NCBI GenBank assembly: GCA_018267385.1
Contig: JAFDYN010000007.1
Location: 1-64,000, forward strand
Direction: 5' to 3'
Origin: Bacteroidota bacterium
GTDB lineage: Bacteria; Bacteroidota; Bacteroidia; Chitinophagales; LD1
DNA: 64,000 nucleotides
Within the stretch, counting starts at the first letter, position 1; the number at the start of each line of letters is the position of its first letter. The position numbers and the translations under genes are program-made. Shown one piece after another: positions 49,917 to 58,639 of this stretch. The notes below the pieces were generated by a model that searched no databases, was not told the origin of the DNA, and saw only the letters and a program-made list of their open reading frames with translations.

Positions 49917-50779
49917 TGAAACCGATCATCAAAGACCTGCAGCTCGACGCGCGGCTACTCTCCGAGGGATATATCGTAGTTCCCTTCCTGACAGGGGCCG
50001 AAGTAGAAACGCTCAAAAAGATCTACTATCAGCATCACGCTCAGGCGCTGGATGGCATGGCCGCCACAGCGCACCTGCCGGACCTGGATATGCGCATGAA
50101 GATGAATGATGCAGTCAAGGAGGTTTTTCGCCGGGCGATAGATGAAAACATGATCAACGCCAACCCACTGGGCGGTTCATTCATAGCCAAGGGCAAAGGC
50201 CAACGTGGTACCCTCTCGCCGCATCAGGACTGGAATATAGTTGACGAAGACCTCTACCGCTCTTTCAATATATGGGTGCCGCTGGTAGACCTCACAGCCG
50301 ACAACGGTGCTATATGTATCATGCCGCGCAGCCACACCTGGATACCATCCTACAGATCTGCTAATATCCACTCCCTGTACAATCAAGTGGAACAGCAACT
50401 CTGGCAGGACATGACACCGCTATATATGCGTGCAGGAGAGGCGCTGATATATGACCACCGCCTGATACACGCCTCCGGCGAAAACCATACGGATGAGATC
50501 CGCCTCGCAGCAGTGTATGGGGTGATACCGGCAGGTGCCCCGATGTACTACTACCACCAGAAGGACGAGCAGACTATAGAGGTCTATGCCTCTAACAAGG
50601 AATTCTTTCTCTATGAAAATATATTTCAAGGACCCCGGACGCTGCAAAAAATAAGCGAGGCTCAGTACTCGTATGCACCGGTCACACCTGATCAATACAG
50701 CAGGCTCCGGTCAGGGCAGCCGCTACAGCAGCAGCCGAGAGGAGCCTTGGAGCGCGTGCGTCAGTGGCTCGGCCTATGA
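49916..50779 (+). CDS. PhyH-family dioxygenase 7
   Basis: A 287-aa PhyH protein with His103/Asp105 (PHQDWNIVDE), His185 (LIHASGEN) and Arg196. The strand motif is IMPRSHT, so the usual Gly before Ser is Arg. The tail GALERVRQWLGL is amphipathic. The ATG overlaps the preceding TAA. It closes the ten-gene operon and ends one base before the stop of the convergent minus-strand glycosyltransferase. Its place after the dehydrogenase-glycosyltransferase pair suggests a sugar- or glycolipid-linked substrate. Confidence 0.85.
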   Translation: MKPIIKDLQLDARLLSEGYIVVPFLTGAEVETLKKIYYQHHAQALDGMAATAHLPDLDMRMKMNDAVKEVFRRAIDENMINANPLGGSFIAKGKGQRGTLSPHQDWNIVDEDLYRSFNIWVPLVDLTADNGAICIMPRSHTWIPSYRSANIHSLYNQVEQQLWQDMTPLYMRAGEALIYDHRLIHASGENHTDEIRLAAVYGVIPAGAPMYYYHQKDEQTIEVYASNKEFFLYENIFQGPRTLQKISEAQYSYAPVTPDQYSRLRSGQPLQQQPRGALERVRQWLGL

Positions 50780-50780
50780 G

Positions 50781-51473
50781 CTAGCCATGCCACCGGAAGG
50801 AGAGCAGATCTCTGATCGTGCGCAGGATGGCTGCTGGCCGCGACGCTGTAGCGATGCCGGTGAGCCTTTCTGTTTGTTCTACTTCAAATTCGTAAAACGT
50901 GAAGCCACCCCTTTTTGCCTTGATGAGTATCTCGGCCAGCATAAAGATCCCATCATACCGGATAGAGATGCCGCCATCACGGAAGATGCGCCTGTCATAC
51001 ATATGTATCCAGTTGTAATCCCTGAGGCGCATGCCAAAGAGCACAGAGATCATGCGCTGGTACACATAGGAGTTGACCAGCTTGATAAAAGAGTAGCCGA
51101 GCTTCTGCCGCCTGTAGCTGACGAGTACATCGGCACGGTGGGCGTGTGTGCTAAATGCAGTATACAGAGCAGGTGTGAGAGGACTATCTGCCGGGATACA
51201 TAGTATATACTGCCTGTCCGCAGCCGCGATACCTGTGCGGATGGCGCTGCCGAAACCTTCATTCTTTTCTTTGTGAATGATGCGGATACCCTGCGTAGAT
51301 GCAAAGGAGCGGTTCAATATCTCTGCAGTAGCATCGCTGCTGCCGTCATTTACTACTATGATCTCATAGTCAGCAGCTGCGGCGGAGAGGATATCATGTG
51401 CGGCCTGTACAGCGCCCTGTATGATGGCCTCTTCATTATATGCCGGTATGATGACAGAAACCTGGAACGCCAT
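50781..51473 (-). CDS. Glycosyltransferase family 2 protein B
   Basis: A 230-aa GT2 enzyme related to the one at 49182: VSVIIPAYNEEAII, IIVVNDGSSDATAE (about 38-51), NEGFGSAIRTGI (about 70-81) and CIPADSPL in place of PGDGQFD. It has the same late DYNWIHMYDR block as the DVNWIKVYRR of its counterpart. The C-terminus AILRTIRDLLSF is amphipathic, recalling the PhyH tails. The ATG shares a base with the stop of the upstream dehydrogenase gene (TAATG). It is probably cytoplasmic at the membrane, charging a polyprenyl phosphate or extending a glycan. Confidence 0.87.
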   Translation of the reverse strand: MAFQVSVIIPAYNEEAIIQGAVQAAHDILSAAAADYEIIVVNDGSSDATAEILNRSFASTQGIRIIHKEKNEGFGSAIRTGIAAADRQYILCIPADSPLTPALYTAFSTHAHRADVLVSYRRQKLGYSFIKLVNSYVYQRMISVLFGMRLRDYNWIHMYDRRIFRDGGISIRYDGIFMLAEILIKAKRGGFTFYEFEVEQTERLTGIATASRPAAILRTIRDLLSFRWHG

Positions 51474-52495
51474 TATGTGATCAGTATTTTTTTGCCATCC
51501 TGGCGTATGGACTCCTGAGCAGCCTCCAGTACACGCACGACCCTGTGTGCATAGCGCCCATCAGTACGCGGCGCACTGCCGCTGTGTATACACTCCGCAA
51601 AATGCTCCAGCTCTGTGACGAGAGACTCAGGATATTGCAAATTGGGTATGATGATCTGCCCGTCTTTCACAGAGAGCTGAAAGCTGCCAAAATCCCCCTT
51701 AGGGTCCTGATAGTTTTGGCCCATTTCTACGATCTTTAGTTTCTCTCCCAGAGAGAGATCATCAAATAGGAGCATTTTGTCCCTTCCTACTATTTTGACG
51801 AGGCGCTGCTTGATCGGGTCCAGCCATGAAACATTGATACTGGCTATAACACCTCCTGGCAAAGTCAGCTGAATGAAGGCCACATCCTCCAAGCCAGACG
51901 ACTGAAAAGACTGCCCGGTGGCCGTGACAGACAGCGGCATGGCGCCAGCTATAGAGAGAGCGATAGCTACATCATGCGCCGCCAGGTCAAAGATCACGCT
52001 CACATCTCTGCGTACCGGGCCGAGGCCCATGCGGGTGAACTGCAGGTATCGCAACGGGCCGATCTCATCAGCCGCTATCATGCGCTGCATATAGTTGATC
52101 ACGCTATTGTACTCAAATACGTGCCCCACCATCAGGCACCGCTGCATCTGCTGCGCCAGATCGTAGAGGTATAGGCATCCATCGGCGGTACCTGTGAGCG
52201 GTTTCTCGCAGAGCACATGCTTGCCACTGCGTAGTAGCAGCTCAGTGAGTGGCAGGTGCGTCTCTACAGGTGTGCAGATCACAGCGGCCTGAATCCCCAT
52301 GTCACTGGTCACATCTGAGATATCTCCTGTGAATGTGATGTGCGGGTACTGAGCGTGCATGGCAGCCCTTCTGTCCGCATCTGTATCGCAGACCGCCACC
52401 AGTGTGACGAGTGGTGATCCCGCCAGGACACGCAAAAAATTGGCACCCCAGTAGCCACAGCCTATGAGGGCAAATTTTATTTTGGCAGCAACCAT
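51473..52495 (-). CDS. Gfo/Idh/MocA-family oxidoreductase B
   Basis: A 340-aa NAD(P)-dependent oxidoreductase similar in plan to the one at 48167. It has FALIGCGYWGANFLRV (about 7-22), CEKPLTG (about 99-105) and VIFDLAAHDVAI (about 170-181). The ATG at 52495 gives MVAAKIKFALIG, the usual N-terminus; an upstream in-frame codon adds 49 residues without family similarity. It is co-transcribed with GT2 B and diverges from the desaturase gene across about 106 bp. It probably makes or modifies a sugar used by the adjacent glycosyltransferase. Confidence 0.88.
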   Translation of the reverse strand: MVAAKIKFALIGCGYWGANFLRVLAGSPLVTLVAVCDTDADRRAAMHAQYPHITFTGDISDVTSDMGIQAAVICTPVETHLPLTELLLRSGKHVLCEKPLTGTADGCLYLYDLAQQMQRCLMVGHVFEYNSVINYMQRMIAADEIGPLRYLQFTRMGLGPVRRDVSVIFDLAAHDVAIALSIAGAMPLSVTATGQSFQSSGLEDVAFIQLTLPGGVIASINVSWLDPIKQRLVKIVGRDKMLLFDDLSLGEKLKIVEMGQNYQDPKGDFGSFQLSVKDGQIIIPNLQYPESLVTELEHFAECIHSGSAPRTDGRYAHRVVRVLEAAQESIRQDGKKILIT

Positions 52496-52564
52496 ACGAT
52501 AAATATCGAAACTTAATTTACAAGTTTCCAGACAAGGCACACACTGATTTATAGACCGAATGGG

Positions 52565-52572
52565 TATCTTTG
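52565..52572 (+). promoter_or_regulatory. -7 box before the desaturase gene
   Basis: TATCTTTG is an exact TAnnTTTG match lying 29 nt before the ATG at 52602. It overlaps the alternative start at 52560, which argues that 52602 is the true start. No obvious -33 TTTG is seen. Confidence 0.4.
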
Positions 52573-52601
52573 AAAAAACGGTCGCGGGATACAACATCAA
52601 G

Positions 52602-53570
52602 ATGGAGACATCATACCATACTGACAAATCGAAGATCATCAATAGCAGCGGTACGCGCTATGTAGATTTTCGTGCGGGGCTGCGCGCCAGGTATGGTATC
52701 GTATGGAGAGATATCTCGCTCGCATACATAGTGCTGCTGCTCGCATTGGCCGGCGCTATGCTGATGCAGCAGCAGTACCCGTGGCTATGGATGGTCACAG
52801 TACCTGCGGGCGCCGTGATCATAGGTGGCGCGATAGCCTATCTGCATCTCTTCATGCATGAGGCGGCACACTTCAATATAGCGGCAGATAAAACGAATAA
52901 CGATCGGCTGGCCAATATCTTTATCGGAATACTGACGGGGCTGGATGTGAAGTTTTACCGTGTGATGCATGCGGCACACCACCGCTACCTGGGCACAGTA
53001 CAGGATACGGAGAAATCATACTTTGATGCTATCACACCGATGCTGATCATCGACCTGGTCACAGGCCTCAAGGTGCTAAAGGTACTGCTGCTCCGCAAAA
53101 AAAACATGATCCGCCATGAGGGGCAGGAGATAGGTGGCCACCTGGTGCGCAGGAGCCAGATGGTCTTTGCTGCCAGCATGCTGCTGCATGCCATCATGGC
53201 CGGCTGCCTGGCATTGGCAGGGTACTGGCAGGCAGGTGCGGCGTGGCTGCTGGGCGTAGGTGTAGGATATCCGCTGCTGTCAGTACTGCGGCAGATCACG
53301 GAGCACCGCAGGCTGGATGCTGATGGCAGTGTAGACTACAATGTGACTGATCACGGGGAGATGCACCGCATGTTTGGAGATAGCCTGCTGAGCAGGCTGC
53401 TGGGCCCGGCGGGGTTCAACAGGCACCTGATACACCACTGGGACCCTCAGGTTTCCTATACGCGCTTTGCCGAGGTGGAGGCATTTCTGATGGATACGGA
53501 TATGAGGGACTACCTGCAGGCCAGTCAGACTACCTATAGCCGCACTTTCCTATCCCTGCTCCGGCGCTGA
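52602..53570 (+). CDS. Membrane fatty-acid desaturase-like di-iron enzyme
   Basis: A 322-aa integral membrane protein of the fatty-acid desaturase/hydroxylase superfamily. The histidine boxes are HEAAH (86-90), HAAHH (123-127) and HLIHH (275-279), with extra His in TEHRR (about 235) and HGEMH (251-255). Hydrophobic pairs lie at about 38-80 and 190-226. It inserts a double bond or a hydroxyl into an acyl or other lipid chain using O2. The start at 52602 fits the promoter; 52560 is also in frame. Placed between glycan genes and the radical SAM operon, it probably tailors the lipid part of the locus product. Confidence 0.85.
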   Translation: METSYHTDKSKIINSSGTRYVDFRAGLRARYGIVWRDISLAYIVLLLALAGAMLMQQQYPWLWMVTVPAGAVIIGGAIAYLHLFMHEAAHFNIAADKTNNDRLANIFIGILTGLDVKFYRVMHAAHHRYLGTVQDTEKSYFDAITPMLIIDLVTGLKVLKVLLLRKKNMIRHEGQEIGGHLVRRSQMVFAASMLLHAIMAGCLALAGYWQAGAAWLLGVGVGYPLLSVLRQITEHRRLDADGSVDYNVTDHGEMHRMFGDSLLSRLLGPAGFNRHLIHHWDPQVSYTRFAEVEAFLMDTDMRDYLQASQTTYSRTFLSLLRR

Positions 53571-53575
53571 TGATA

Positions 53576-55282
53576 TTACGGCGCCTCGCGGGCCGCCACG
53601 GTATCCTGCCGTAGTTTTACCGTACGCAGCTCCAGAGAGTCCGTCTGCATATTGTTTAGCCTGACCAGGTCATTGACACGTACGGGGTCATCAAAGTATA
53701 CATCACATCCATAGACGGTCTGCATGTATCTGGCAGTCAGGCCGGACCTGTAGGGCCGGGCCAGGTAGAGCGCATTCTGGCTGGCAAACCACCGGAAGAG
53801 TGCGGCAGGATCACCGGCATCGCACCCGCAGCTGCGGCTCAGGTAGTCTACATAGCGCGGGGTGCTGGCAAAGGTGAACCAGTCGTATAATATATAGTGA
53901 TTGGCAGTATAGTTGTGATTCCACACAGAGAAGTGCTGATCAAACAGGAAGCGCCCATCTATCGTGCTGATCACCAGCCTGCCCGTGTAGCGGGATTCTA
54001 TGGCCTTCATCATCTGCTCCGCGGCCTCTATATCGGCATAGGTGCTTCTATTGTCCCGGGCATACCCCGCGATGGTGAGGCCGAGGAATATAAAAGCGAT
54101 GAGCAGTGCAAGCACCACCCTGACCGGCCGGAGCAGTATATCAGAGATGCCCTGCTGGTGAAAAAAGAAATAGGAAAGGACGAGCAGAGAGGTAAACTGG
54201 AGATTGAGAAAGTGGCGGTCACAGACCAGAAAACCATTGTAGTCCAGCAGGTATATCACCACAAACGAGAAGACAGCGAGAGCCACCATGCGCGCTATAC
54301 CGCGCCAGTCCCTCTGCGGAGCCAGCAGGCTGAGCAGCAGCAGCACTGCGATAAATGCATCAATGAAGGAATAGTACCCATAGAAGCTACATACATGATA
54401 AAAGACGGCCAGCGAATGTGCCAAGCTAAAATCACCCCCCGGCAGCAAGATGCTCCGCATATACTCAGGAGACATGCCTCTCGTATCAAACCACATTCCG
54501 ATCTTCATAGCTTCCCGTTTCACAGAGTCCTGTGGTGTCTTCATAGCGCTGAAGGGGAGCATCCGGTCAGCCATCACCTTGTATTCTATCTCGGGCTCTA
54601 TCTTGCGCACATATATATCTGTGGTCTGCAGGTCTATGGCAAAAAGAACGAGGAACAGGGTCACGATGGAGGCAGGTATCCAAAGCCGGCGAAGCGTGTA
54701 CCTGATATCGAGCGTAAAAAGCAGCAAGCCCGCACCAGCCAGCAGCAGCGTACCGATGCTGCTCTCTGGCCGCAGCAGCAGGCCGGTGATATACAAGAGG
54801 GTATCAGCTATAGTGTCCTGCCGGCGAGGGCGCTGCAAAAAGGCCAGCCGGAAAACAGCCACTCCGCAGAAGATGATGGAAACACGCGTATGAGAGACAG
54901 AGATGATATCCTCTATATACAAAAGGCCAAACAGGATCTGCAGCGCTACTATCAGCCACTCAGTGGTCACGATCTCCAGTGCGATACTGCGGAGGACGCG
55001 CAATAAAAGATAAAGCCCGGCAAACTCGGTCACTATACTAAAGACGTAGTGCCAGTTGATCTGCGGCAGGAGGTAATAGAAAGCCTTGTATACCTCCCTG
55101 ATACCTATATAGCCCTGCCAGTGAAAATCAAAATATGAGAAGTCGCAAAACTGATGCGCAGCCAGGCTACTGGCAAAGAAGGAATAATCGTCTACCACGG
55201 GGTGAAAAAAGAGATAGCTGACAGCAAAGATGAAACAGCAGATCAGTAGCTCAGATATCCTGTGTCCGGGTAGTTTTTTCAC
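53576..55282 (-). CDS. Large multi-pass membrane protein of unknown function
   Basis: A 568-aa protein with about ten or eleven membrane helices in the first 420 residues and a soluble C-terminal part of about 140 residues. The pattern, including HPVVDDYSFFASS after the first helix (an acidic pair in the first extracytoplasmic loop), recalls membrane glycosyltransferases of the GT-C fold, but no diagnostic motif confirms this. The C-terminal part has the cysteine-bearing RSCGCDAGDPAALFRWFA. It is the last gene of the minus-strand operon, after three cobalamin-type radical SAM genes, and converges with the desaturase. Confidence 0.6.
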   Translation of the reverse strand: MKKLPGHRISELLICCFIFAVSYLFFHPVVDDYSFFASSLAAHQFCDFSYFDFHWQGYIGIREVYKAFYYLLPQINWHYVFSIVTEFAGLYLLLRVLRSIALEIVTTEWLIVALQILFGLLYIEDIISVSHTRVSIIFCGVAVFRLAFLQRPRRQDTIADTLLYITGLLLRPESSIGTLLLAGAGLLLFTLDIRYTLRRLWIPASIVTLFLVLFAIDLQTTDIYVRKIEPEIEYKVMADRMLPFSAMKTPQDSVKREAMKIGMWFDTRGMSPEYMRSILLPGGDFSLAHSLAVFYHVCSFYGYYSFIDAFIAVLLLLSLLAPQRDWRGIARMVALAVFSFVVIYLLDYNGFLVCDRHFLNLQFTSLLVLSYFFFHQQGISDILLRPVRVVLALLIAFIFLGLTIAGYARDNRSTYADIEAAEQMMKAIESRYTGRLVISTIDGRFLFDQHFSVWNHNYTANHYILYDWFTFASTPRYVDYLSRSCGCDAGDPAALFRWFASQNALYLARPYRSGLTARYMQTVYGCDVYFDDPVRVNDLVRLNNMQTDSLELRTVKLRQDTVAAREAP

Positions 55283-55324
55283 GCACTAAAAATAGGGAAG
55301 CAAAGTAAATGGAGCCGCTAAAAT

Positions 55325-56917
55325 TCAGGCAACACTGGATGCGCCCTCAGGTACAGCCGGCTGGTAAAACGACACATCGGCCCGGGGCCTGGTAGCCGGC
55401 ACGTTGCGGATGCCCATTTTGCGCAGGGCAAACCTCCAGATATGAAAGAGATTGTGCAGTGCATAGGCGCGAAACTCTGGATTGCGCAGCATAAATCCGG
55501 TAATGACATCGCTGAGCATAGACAGCGGCCGGATGAAAAGGCGCGGAATGCGCAGGATATGCTTAGGCAGTATCCTTTTGCGCAGACCGGTAGGTAGCAC
55601 TGGCATGATACGGAAAATGACCTCATAGGCTTTGTAGAGGTCCATCAGCTTTTCATCTTTGATATTCTCTGTATTGCGAAAGAAGTAGAAGTCCTCACCC
55701 TCATTGATCTTGGTCACCTGCTCCTCTGTGAGCCTGTTTTTTTCTATGGCATCATTCATCATCTCGGTGCCGGGCAGGTAGCAGGTCCAGAAGGTCTGTA
55801 TGCGCCGGGCCGGGTGATCTGCATAGAGCAGACGCGCATTTTCCTGAGCGCTGATGGGTTCGTCAGGCAGGCCAAACATATGGTCCACCTTGACCTTCAT
55901 GCCGTATTTATTCATCACATCTATGGCTTCGCTCACATCTTCGCTACGCTCGTATCGCAGCAGGGTGTCTTTTTTGAAACTTTCATCCATAGATTGCACG
56001 CCCATCTGTATCCACTGGCAGCCGGCATGGCTCAGCCAGCGGGCCACATCCTCATCCATATAGCGCGGATGCGTGAGTATCTGAAAAGGTTTATTGATCT
56101 CCTTGCGATAGAGGGCGAGGAAATCCTGCAGCCATTTTTTGCTGGTGGTAAAGATGTCATCCTGAAAGTCTACTACCTGTATGTTATACCGCTGCTTAGC
56201 TATTTTCAGCTCGGCTATCATATGCTCTGGGCTGCGCAGCCGTACATACTTGCCTGATTTTTCCTCAGGTAGCTTGGCAAAGAAATTATTGAAGCAAAAG
56301 GTGCAGCGATAGGGGCATCCGCGCGATGCCATGGCCAGGTAGAGGTCGCCGATGCGCACGTGCTCCTCCCACAGGGGTTTATCTGCAAAGGGCAGCGCAT
56401 CGAGATCTTGTATAAATCCTTTTTGCGGACCGGTGATAATGTGGCCGGCGGCGCTTTTATAGCGCGTATTGGCTATCGGCTGGCTGTAGGCCGGATCTGT
56501 GGCAGCGCGTATGATCTCGGGGAAAGCAACATCCCCCTCGCCTACTACTACGAAGTCGATCTCCGGCCTGCGCAGCAGGAGATGCGGCACAGCAGAGGCA
56601 TGCACTCCGCCAAAAACAGTTTTTATATGAGGGTTGGACTCCTTGGCGCGGCGAGCTATCTCCAGGCTCCACTGATAGGTAGAGGTCAATGGTGAGAAGG
56701 CGAGCACATCCGGCTGCTGCTGCTCTATGGCGCGGTATACCTCCTGAGTGTCGTCAAAGAACGGTGCCAGCCCGGGCATCTCCAGATTGAAGCGGTCATG
56801 AAAAAGCGACGCAGAGAAAGCCAGCCCAGTCTGATGGCCATGAGACCGCGCTATGGCTGAAAGCATGCTGATGCCCAGCTGCTCCGTACCCAATGCCGCA
56901 AAAGTCACTTTAGCCAT
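55325..56917 (-). CDS. Cobalamin-domain radical SAM protein A (BchE-like layout)
   Basis: A 530-aa protein. The N-terminal domain (about 1-150) has the Rossmann-like cobalamin-binding plan, with VFGGVHASAVP (101-111) and FVVVGEGD (122-129), but no DxHxxG motif. The radical SAM core follows with CPYRCTFC (Cys201, 205, 208), VVDFQDDIF and MGVQSMDESFKK. A C-terminal helical region of about 150 residues ends the protein. Such B12-dependent enzymes methylate or rearrange unactivated carbons. It is diverged from the two upstream paralogues, for example ASRGCPYRCTFCFNN rather than the SSPQMWG type. Confidence 0.83.
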   Translation of the reverse strand: MAKVTFAALGTEQLGISMLSAIARSHGHQTGLAFSASLFHDRFNLEMPGLAPFFDDTQEVYRAIEQQQPDVLAFSPLTSTYQWSLEIARRAKESNPHIKTVFGGVHASAVPHLLLRRPEIDFVVVGEGDVAFPEIIRAATDPAYSQPIANTRYKSAAGHIITGPQKGFIQDLDALPFADKPLWEEHVRIGDLYLAMASRGCPYRCTFCFNNFFAKLPEEKSGKYVRLRSPEHMIAELKIAKQRYNIQVVDFQDDIFTTSKKWLQDFLALYRKEINKPFQILTHPRYMDEDVARWLSHAGCQWIQMGVQSMDESFKKDTLLRYERSEDVSEAIDVMNKYGMKVKVDHMFGLPDEPISAQENARLLYADHPARRIQTFWTCYLPGTEMMNDAIEKNRLTEEQVTKINEGEDFYFFRNTENIKDEKLMDLYKAYEVIFRIMPVLPTGLRKRILPKHILRIPRLFIRPLSMLSDVITGFMLRNPEFRAYALHNLFHIWRFALRKMGIRNVPATRPRADVSFYQPAVPEGASSVA

Positions 56918-56959
56918 GCTGTAAAATAAATGATTTCCATCAGTTTTTGATCAATGCTG

Positions 56960-58558
56960 TCATGCGCCACTCTCGGTCAGGGCGGCAGGCTTGCCCGTCA
57001 GGCCAGGGTCACGCCGGCTGTGATGTTCTTTTTTTGATAGCCAGAGTTTGGTAAAGGTCTGCGCAAGCACCAGCTCTGCCCGCGACTCATGATTTTTAGT
57101 GATCAGGTTGCGGATCAGTTTGTACAGCCGTACTGGCCTGAACAGGAAATTGCTGCCGTAAAAGGTCAGATACATGATAAGTGTATAAGTCTTGACAGCA
57201 AAGGGGCTCATGCGGTGCGTATAGGTGCGGCCCGGCCATAGGTCGTGAGAGTTGACTATCTCCATGATATAGCCGTCATCATACAGGTCTACCATGCCCT
57301 CGGCCTGTAGCCTGTCATAGAGTGCACTGCCGGGGTATGGCGAGAAGACACCCGGGTACATGTCATGGGCGCCATACCAGCTGGACTGTATCAGAAACCA
57401 GATAGTGCGCCAGATATCGCCATGCGTCTCATCTGGGAATCCCGCTATGATATTCAGCTTGATATTCATGCCGACCTCATATGAGTAGCGTATCGAGTCC
57501 AGCATATTAGAGAGCTTGACCTTCTTCTTGATGTCATGCAGTACGCGCGGCGAGCCGGACTCCGGCGCGTAGGTGATATTGCGACAGCCCGACTGGAAGA
57601 GCTTCATGGCTACCTCTCTATCTATAGCCTCTGAGCGTGTGCCCGCAGGTATCTGGTAGCTGATATCCAGCCCACGCGCTATGATCTCGTCACAGAGGCG
57701 TATGATCCAGTCCTTGTATATGATAGCTGTCAGGTCAAAGAAATCAAAATTGACCACGCCGTAATGCCTGTAGTAGTGCTCCATCTCATCCACAAAGTCT
57801 TTTACGTTGCGGAGGTTATACTTTTTGCCCCACATCTGGGGGCTGGAGCAGAAGGTGCACTCATAGGGACAGCCGCGCGAAGCCATGACCGGCAGGGTAT
57901 TGCCGCGATATACACCATAGCTGACCTTGTAGCCGAAATACTTGTCGAGCGGGAAAAGATCCCATGCCGGCCAGGGGATCGCGTCTATATTTTCTATCCG
58001 CTTGATGCGCCGGCTGAAGTTATTGACGACCACCTCGTCTGCACTCCGGTAGGCTATGCGGGCTACCTCTGCCACAGGTGTACCCTGCGCGATGCAGTCG
58101 AGCAGCTCGCAGACTGTAGCCTCACCTTCGCCGAGAACGATATAATCAATATCGGGTGCTGTGTCAAAGCAATAGGCTGGTGCAGCTGTCACGTGCTCAC
58201 CGCCCGCTATGATCACTGCCTGCGGGAAGCGCCGCCTGGTAGCTGCTACCAGCTCTTTGTCAAAGTACCAGCTATTGGTATACATCAGGCTGAAGCAAAT
58301 GACATCTGTGCCCTCTCTGATGCGGCTCACGGTGTTGTCTATATTCAGCCCAAAAATGTAGGTATCAAATGTGAAGCGGTCTGTCTCAAATTTCTCTACA
58401 TCATACAGTCCCTCTATGGCGGCATCTATAGCCTGCACATCATGGCCCTGCTGCCGTATGGCTGCAGCTACATAGGCGGGGCCCAGCGGTGCTCCCGGCA
58501 TGTGTGAGAACGCCATCTCCTTGTGTATGACGGCGGGCCTGATGATACAAACTTTCAT
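56960..58558 (-). CDS. Cobalamin-domain radical SAM protein B
   Basis: A 532-aa protein starting MKVCIIRPAV with a cobalamin-binding-type domain (VIIAGGEHVTAAP, 115-127; YIVLGEGEATV, 139-149). The radical SAM core contains CPYECTFC (Cys230, 234, 237) followed by SSPQMWG. The sequence through IPAGTRSEAIDREV and YAPESGS is nearly the same as in the 58640 paralogue, so the two are recent duplicates. The C-terminal region has a hydrophobic segment (YTLIMYLTFYGSNFLF) that may contact the membrane. The substrate is unknown, plausibly a lipid or glycolipid carbon in the locus product. Confidence 0.85.
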   Translation of the reverse strand: MKVCIIRPAVIHKEMAFSHMPGAPLGPAYVAAAIRQQGHDVQAIDAAIEGLYDVEKFETDRFTFDTYIFGLNIDNTVSRIREGTDVICFSLMYTNSWYFDKELVAATRRRFPQAVIIAGGEHVTAAPAYCFDTAPDIDYIVLGEGEATVCELLDCIAQGTPVAEVARIAYRSADEVVVNNFSRRIKRIENIDAIPWPAWDLFPLDKYFGYKVSYGVYRGNTLPVMASRGCPYECTFCSSPQMWGKKYNLRNVKDFVDEMEHYYRHYGVVNFDFFDLTAIIYKDWIIRLCDEIIARGLDISYQIPAGTRSEAIDREVAMKLFQSGCRNITYAPESGSPRVLHDIKKKVKLSNMLDSIRYSYEVGMNIKLNIIAGFPDETHGDIWRTIWFLIQSSWYGAHDMYPGVFSPYPGSALYDRLQAEGMVDLYDDGYIMEIVNSHDLWPGRTYTHRMSPFAVKTYTLIMYLTFYGSNFLFRPVRLYKLIRNLITKNHESRAELVLAQTFTKLWLSKKEHHSRRDPGLTGKPAALTESGA

Positions 58559-58639
58559 ATCGGGCTATTCAGGGCTGCACCTTTTTTTAGCTGCAGCCGC
58601 GATATTATTTATTAGTCAAAAAATCAGTTTTCCAGGTGA

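Noticed and set aside
53897-55006. A 369-codon plus-strand frame opposite the large membrane protein
   Set aside because: Rich in His, Gln, Arg and Lys, the usual shadow of hydrophobic coding sequence; no domain recognised.
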